Assembly (NCBI GenBank): GCA_945885485.1
Contig: CAMCYT010000099.1
Span: 1-8,815, forward strand
Reading direction: 5' to 3'
Length of the DNA: 8,815 nucleotides
Source: Prosthecobacter debontii
GTDB taxonomy: Bacteria; Verrucomicrobiota; Verrucomicrobiia; Verrucomicrobiales; Akkermansiaceae
Position numbers and translations under genes: made by a program. Positions 6,663 through 8,815 of this stretch are shown piece after piece. Numbering within the stretch: position 1 is the stretch's first letter; each line of letters begins with the position of its first letter. A model generated the notes under the pieces. The model ran no database searches. It worked only from the letters and a program-made list of their open reading frames with translations, and was not told the DNA's origin.

Positions 6663-6769
6663 GTCCCGCCATGACTTAATGACAGATGGAGATGACTTTG
6701 AGGTGTGTTTCGTCCTGCGCGTTGATCTAATAGACAGACATTGGCTGGGCTGTTGCATAATCATAATGG

Positions 6770-7126
6770 TTATTCCAGTCCGCGCTCGGCGAGTTGTTCT
6801 TCATCCCATCCCAAATAATGACCCAGCTCGTGGAGAAACGTGGTGCCGACCTCGTCCAGGTAATCCTGCTCATCCATTTCCACGTATTCCCAAATGTTCT
6901 CAACGAACAGCCGGATGCGCGGCAGTTTGTCCGCATCTGGCTCGTCTAACAGCGACGCACCTTCAAATACGCCGAGCAATTCCTCGTCATCATCACCATT
7001 TTCTGGCTTCGAATCGAAGCTGATCTGGCAATTCAACGCATGAGCTCTAATCTCATCCGGCAAAACTTTCAGGATCTGGGCAATTTCTTGCTCCGCGATC
7101 GAAATCAATTCTCTGCTATCACTCAT
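6770..7126 (-). CDS. Zincin-like metallopeptidase family protein (DUF1025 / PF06262 type)
   Basis: This is a small protein of 118 residues, typical of the family. The C-terminal motif TTFLHELGHYLGWDEEQLAERG (95-116) holds HExxH with H99, E100 and H103, and D108 as the likely third zinc ligand. The central stretch LPRIRLFVENIWEYV (68-82) precedes it, as in other members. The N-terminus is helical, and residues 41-49 are strongly acidic (PENGDDDEE). No signal peptide is present, so it is probably cytoplasmic. The family has a minimal zincin fold; physiological substrates are not established. It is the second gene after the SH3-domain lipoprotein, 17 bases downstream of it, so the two are probably co-transcribed. 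The family call is strong; activity is inferred from the motif. Confidence 0.87.
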   Translation of the reverse strand: MSDSRELISIAEQEIAQILKVLPDEIRAHALNCQISFDSKPENGDDDEELLGVFEGASLLDEPDADKLPRIRLFVENIWEYVEMDEQDYLDEVGTTFLHELGHYLGWDEEQLAERGLE

Positions 7127-7144
7127 CTACGTTAAAAATGATGA

Positions 7145-7672
7145 TTATTCCGCGACCGGCTTTTCAGGGGCGGGGATTGGCGGCGCTTGATCTGCCGGAG
7201 GTAAGCCGCTTGGCTCCACGGGTGGCGCAGTGCTCGGATCGAGCACGGGCAGCGGCACATCGCTATCAAGATTGATAATGGGAATTGGAACGCCGCCATC
7301 CCCATTCAAAGGAGGCAAATTATCAGCTCCTGTGGAAATCATGACAGTTGGAACAAATCCCACTTCTCCGCTGTCTAGTTCCACTTTGGTGTAACTTCCT
7401 GACAGCGCCACAATTTTCATCGGTGTGCCTTGGGCGAGCAGTTTGTCCGCCGCTTGATCTTCTTTAGGCTTCACTTTATAAAATGCGGTGTCGTTGATTG
7501 CGGCACTTACAAACTCACCTGGCTTGAGCGCGTTTCCATAATCGGTTGTATCTACATTCCCAGCTGGCGGACGCAGTGGATCGATTCCAGATGAATCGAA
7601 GGATGCACCCGTTGGATCACAAGCGGTTAATGCCAGCGCAAAAGGGGCTGCAAGTAGAAGTTTCGCTTTCAT
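7145..7672 (-). CDS. Lipoprotein with an SH3-like domain and a proline-rich tail
   Basis: This protein has 175 residues. The signal peptide MKAKLLLAAPFALAL is followed by the lipobox LTAC with Cys18, so the mature protein should be lipid-anchored. Residues 55-112 look like a bacterial SH3 (SH3b) domain: VSAAINDTAFYKVKP, then GTPMKIVALSGSYTKVELDS and GEVGFVPTVMI. From 119 to 175 about 30 percent of residues are proline, with VPIPI, VPLPV, APPV and APPIPAPEKP clusters, probably an extended, disordered tail. SH3b domains in envelope proteins often bind peptidoglycan peptides, but no enzyme domain is attached here. The frame is open upstream to 7747, but the lipobox fixes the start at 7672. It is divergent from ruvC across a 73-base gap; a TTGACC box at 7704-7709 on the minus strand could be part of its promoter. 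Specific function unknown. Confidence 0.8.
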   Translation of the reverse strand: MKAKLLLAAPFALALTACDPTGASFDSSGIDPLRPPAGNVDTTDYGNALKPGEFVSAAINDTAFYKVKPKEDQAADKLLAQGTPMKIVALSGSYTKVELDSGEVGFVPTVMISTGADNLPPLNGDGGVPIPIINLDSDVPLPVLDPSTAPPVEPSGLPPADQAPPIPAPEKPVAE

Positions 7673-7745
7673 AACACTGCAATGCTGACATGCCAGAGAA
7701 TACGGGTCAACGTGATTCAACAACTCAGCAACATTTCCAGCTTTC

Positions 7746-8279
7746 ATGACAGACGATCTACGGTTAACTCACGGCATGCGCGTCCTCGCCGTTGACCCAT
7801 CCGTCCGTAACACGGGCTATGCCATTCTTGAAGGCGATCCTCGAAAGCCAACCGTGCTCGGTTATGATGTAATTCACGTCCCGAAAAACATCCCCCAATC
7901 CGGAGCTCTCTCCGCGATCCGCACACATCTCGTCCATCTCATCCAGAAACACCAACCCGATGAAATCGCCGTTGAGGGGATCATCTATGTCCAATCCCAC
8001 CGCACCGCGATTTCCATGGGAGCCGCCCGCGCCGCCGCCATGATCGCCGCCGCCGATCACGGGATTCCCGTTTACGAATACTCCCCGAAAAAAATCAAAA
8101 TGGCAGTCGTCGGAAAGGGGACTGCGGATAAAGACCAAGTCGCCTTCATGGTCCGCGCCCTGCTCGGCCTCGCGGAAACCCCACCCTCTGATGCGGCCGA
8201 TGCGTTGGCCATCGCCCTCGCTCACCTGCAGGCCTCCGATCCCATCCGCGCCAAGCTGTTGGACAGAAGACTCATCTAA
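7746..8279 (+). CDS. ruvC: Holliday junction resolvase RuvC
   Basis: RuvC is the dimeric endonuclease that cuts four-way junctions during recombination repair, working with the RuvAB motor. The frame gives 177 residues from the ATG at 7746, or 167 from the ATG at 7776. The second start places the first catalytic aspartate at D7 in MRVLAVDPSVRNTGY, exactly as in E. coli, and may be the true one; neither has a clear Shine-Dalgarno sequence. In the shorter numbering the other acidic residues are E67 (IAVEG), D139 and D142 (SDAADALAIALAH). Lysines K108 and K119 lie in KKIKMAVVGKGTADKDQV. The position of the E. coli base-stacking Phe69 is Ile70 here, with Tyr71 next. ruvA and ruvB are not in the window. 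A methyltransferase gene starts seven bases after the stop, probably in the same transcript. Confidence 0.95.
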   Translation: MTDDLRLTHGMRVLAVDPSVRNTGYAILEGDPRKPTVLGYDVIHVPKNIPQSGALSAIRTHLVHLIQKHQPDEIAVEGIIYVQSHRTAISMGAARAAAMIAAADHGIPVYEYSPKKIKMAVVGKGTADKDQVAFMVRALLGLAETPPSDAADALAIALAHLQASDPIRAKLLDRRLI

Positions 8280-8286
8280 CAAAATT

Positions 8287-8815
8287 ATGATCGATTGGAA
8301 CCAGCGCTACGAACTCGGAGATACACCATGGGAAAAAGGCCGCGCCGCGCCGCCGTTGGTAGAGCTGTTAGAAAAAATGAGCCCGTCGATCTGGGGTGCT
8401 GGCCCGGTTCTCGTTCCTGGCTGCGGCACAGGTCACGACGTTAGCGTGATCAGCGCGCTAGGACCAGAAACCCTCGGCCTTGATCTCGCGCCGCTCGCCC
8501 TCGACAAAGCCAACGAACACCCAAGCATCGGCAACGAATCCTATGAGCTCGGCGATTTTCTCGATCCCGCTTGGCGCAAAGGAAAAACATTTTCCGCGAT
8601 CTGGGAACATACGTGTTATTGTGCGATCCATCCCTCAAGTCGACCCGATTACGCCGCCGCCTGCAAAGACCTCATCGTGCCCGGCGGTCACCTCATCGGC
8701 GTGTTTTTTCTAACACCCAACGACCCAGGTGAAGAAAACGAGGGGCCTCCCTTCAACGCCTCCATCGAAGAACTCGACTCCCGCTTCGCCCCCGAATTCG
8801 AACGTATCGAATCAT
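8287..8815 (+). CDS. TPMT-family SAM-dependent methyltransferase, 3' end cut by window edge
   Basis: An ATG at 8287 opens a frame that runs to the window end, giving 176 residues with no stop. The N-terminus WNQRYELGDTPWEKGRAAPP (4-23) and the SAM-binding motif VLVPGCGTGHDV (41-52) are characteristic of the thiopurine S-methyltransferase fold family. TLGLDLAPLALDKA (62-75), the acidic GDFLD (89-93), IWEHTCYCAIHPSSRPDYA (105-123), LIVPGGHLIGVFF (129-141) and GPPFNASIEEL (153-163) follow in the family order. Full-length members are about 190-220 residues, so only a short C-terminal part is missing. Bacterial relatives methylate small sulfur, selenium, tellurium or halide substrates; the substrate here cannot be told. 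It begins seven bases after ruvC, suggesting co-transcription, with no evident functional link. Confidence 0.9.
   Translation, partial: MIDWNQRYELGDTPWEKGRAAPPLVELLEKMSPSIWGAGPVLVPGCGTGHDVSVISALGPETLGLDLAPLALDKANEHPSIGNESYELGDFLDPAWRKGKTFSAIWEHTCYCAIHPSSRPDYAAACKDLIVPGGHLIGVFFLTPNDPGEENEGPPFNASIEELDSRFAPEFERIES

Noticed and set aside
6757..6773. AT-rich six-base-pair hairpin between purN and the metallopeptidase gene as a bidirectional terminator
   Set aside because: The stem is weak, includes a GU pair, has no following T-run and overlaps the metallopeptidase stop codon.
7673..7747. Upstream extension of the SH3 lipoprotein by 25 codons, overlapping the ruvC start
   Set aside because: The lipobox and signal peptide place the start at 7672. 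The extension has no family resemblance.
7764..8282. Minus-strand open frame of 172 codons opposite ruvC
   Set aside because: Fully antisense to ruvC, Gly/Asp-rich shadow composition, no motif.
1..8815. CRISPR array, defence island or biosynthetic cluster
   Set aside because: No regularly spaced repeats, nuclease/toxin pairs, integrase or transposase, or biosynthetic core enzymes are visible. Most genes are common housekeeping or transport functions.

Overview
The window looks like ordinary chromosome from a Gram-negative bacterium, most likely a member of Verrucomicrobiota. It carries lpxK, so it makes lipid A and has an outer membrane. The LpxK sequence has a long N-terminal helix before the P-loop, an LLPRGTLREP block and a DDGMQN block, which resembles the verrucomicrobial form as I recall it. 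Shine-Dalgarno sequences are mostly weak, and an ACCACGAAA-type inverted repeat sits in one intergenic gap. The phylum assignment is inference from recall, not a search.

Layout. Bases 1-4054 (minus strand) hold a branched-chain amino-acid-type ABC importer in the order livK-livH-livM-livG. A small four-helix-bundle (S23/IVS family) gene follows livG and is cut by the window edge. The second ATPase, livF, is not in the window and the four-helix gene occupies the place where it is usually found. Bases 4243-6662 (plus strand) hold an HU/IHF-type DNA-bending protein, lpxK (lipid A 4'-kinase) and purN (GAR transformylase). lpxK and purN are separated by a 114-base imperfect inverted repeat that looks like a MITE or REP-type element. 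Bases 6770-7672 (minus strand) hold a lipoprotein with an SH3-like domain and, 17 bases downstream, a small zincin-like metallopeptidase. Bases 7746-8815 (plus strand) hold ruvC and the start of a TPMT-family methyltransferase, cut by the window end.

How the genes relate. The liv genes are tightly packed (5, 2 and 57 bases apart) and should form one transcript from a promoter in the 188-base livK/HU divergent gap. That gap holds four copies of a GAATGC/GCATTC-type half-site. The plus-strand genes are unrelated housekeeping functions. No stretch over 300 bases lacks a gene, and I see no tRNA, rRNA, CRISPR array, transposase or phage gene. I did not find a clear undescribed multi-gene system. 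The observations most worth checking are the four-helix gene in the liv operon, the inverted-repeat element before purN, and the repeated half-sites upstream of livK.
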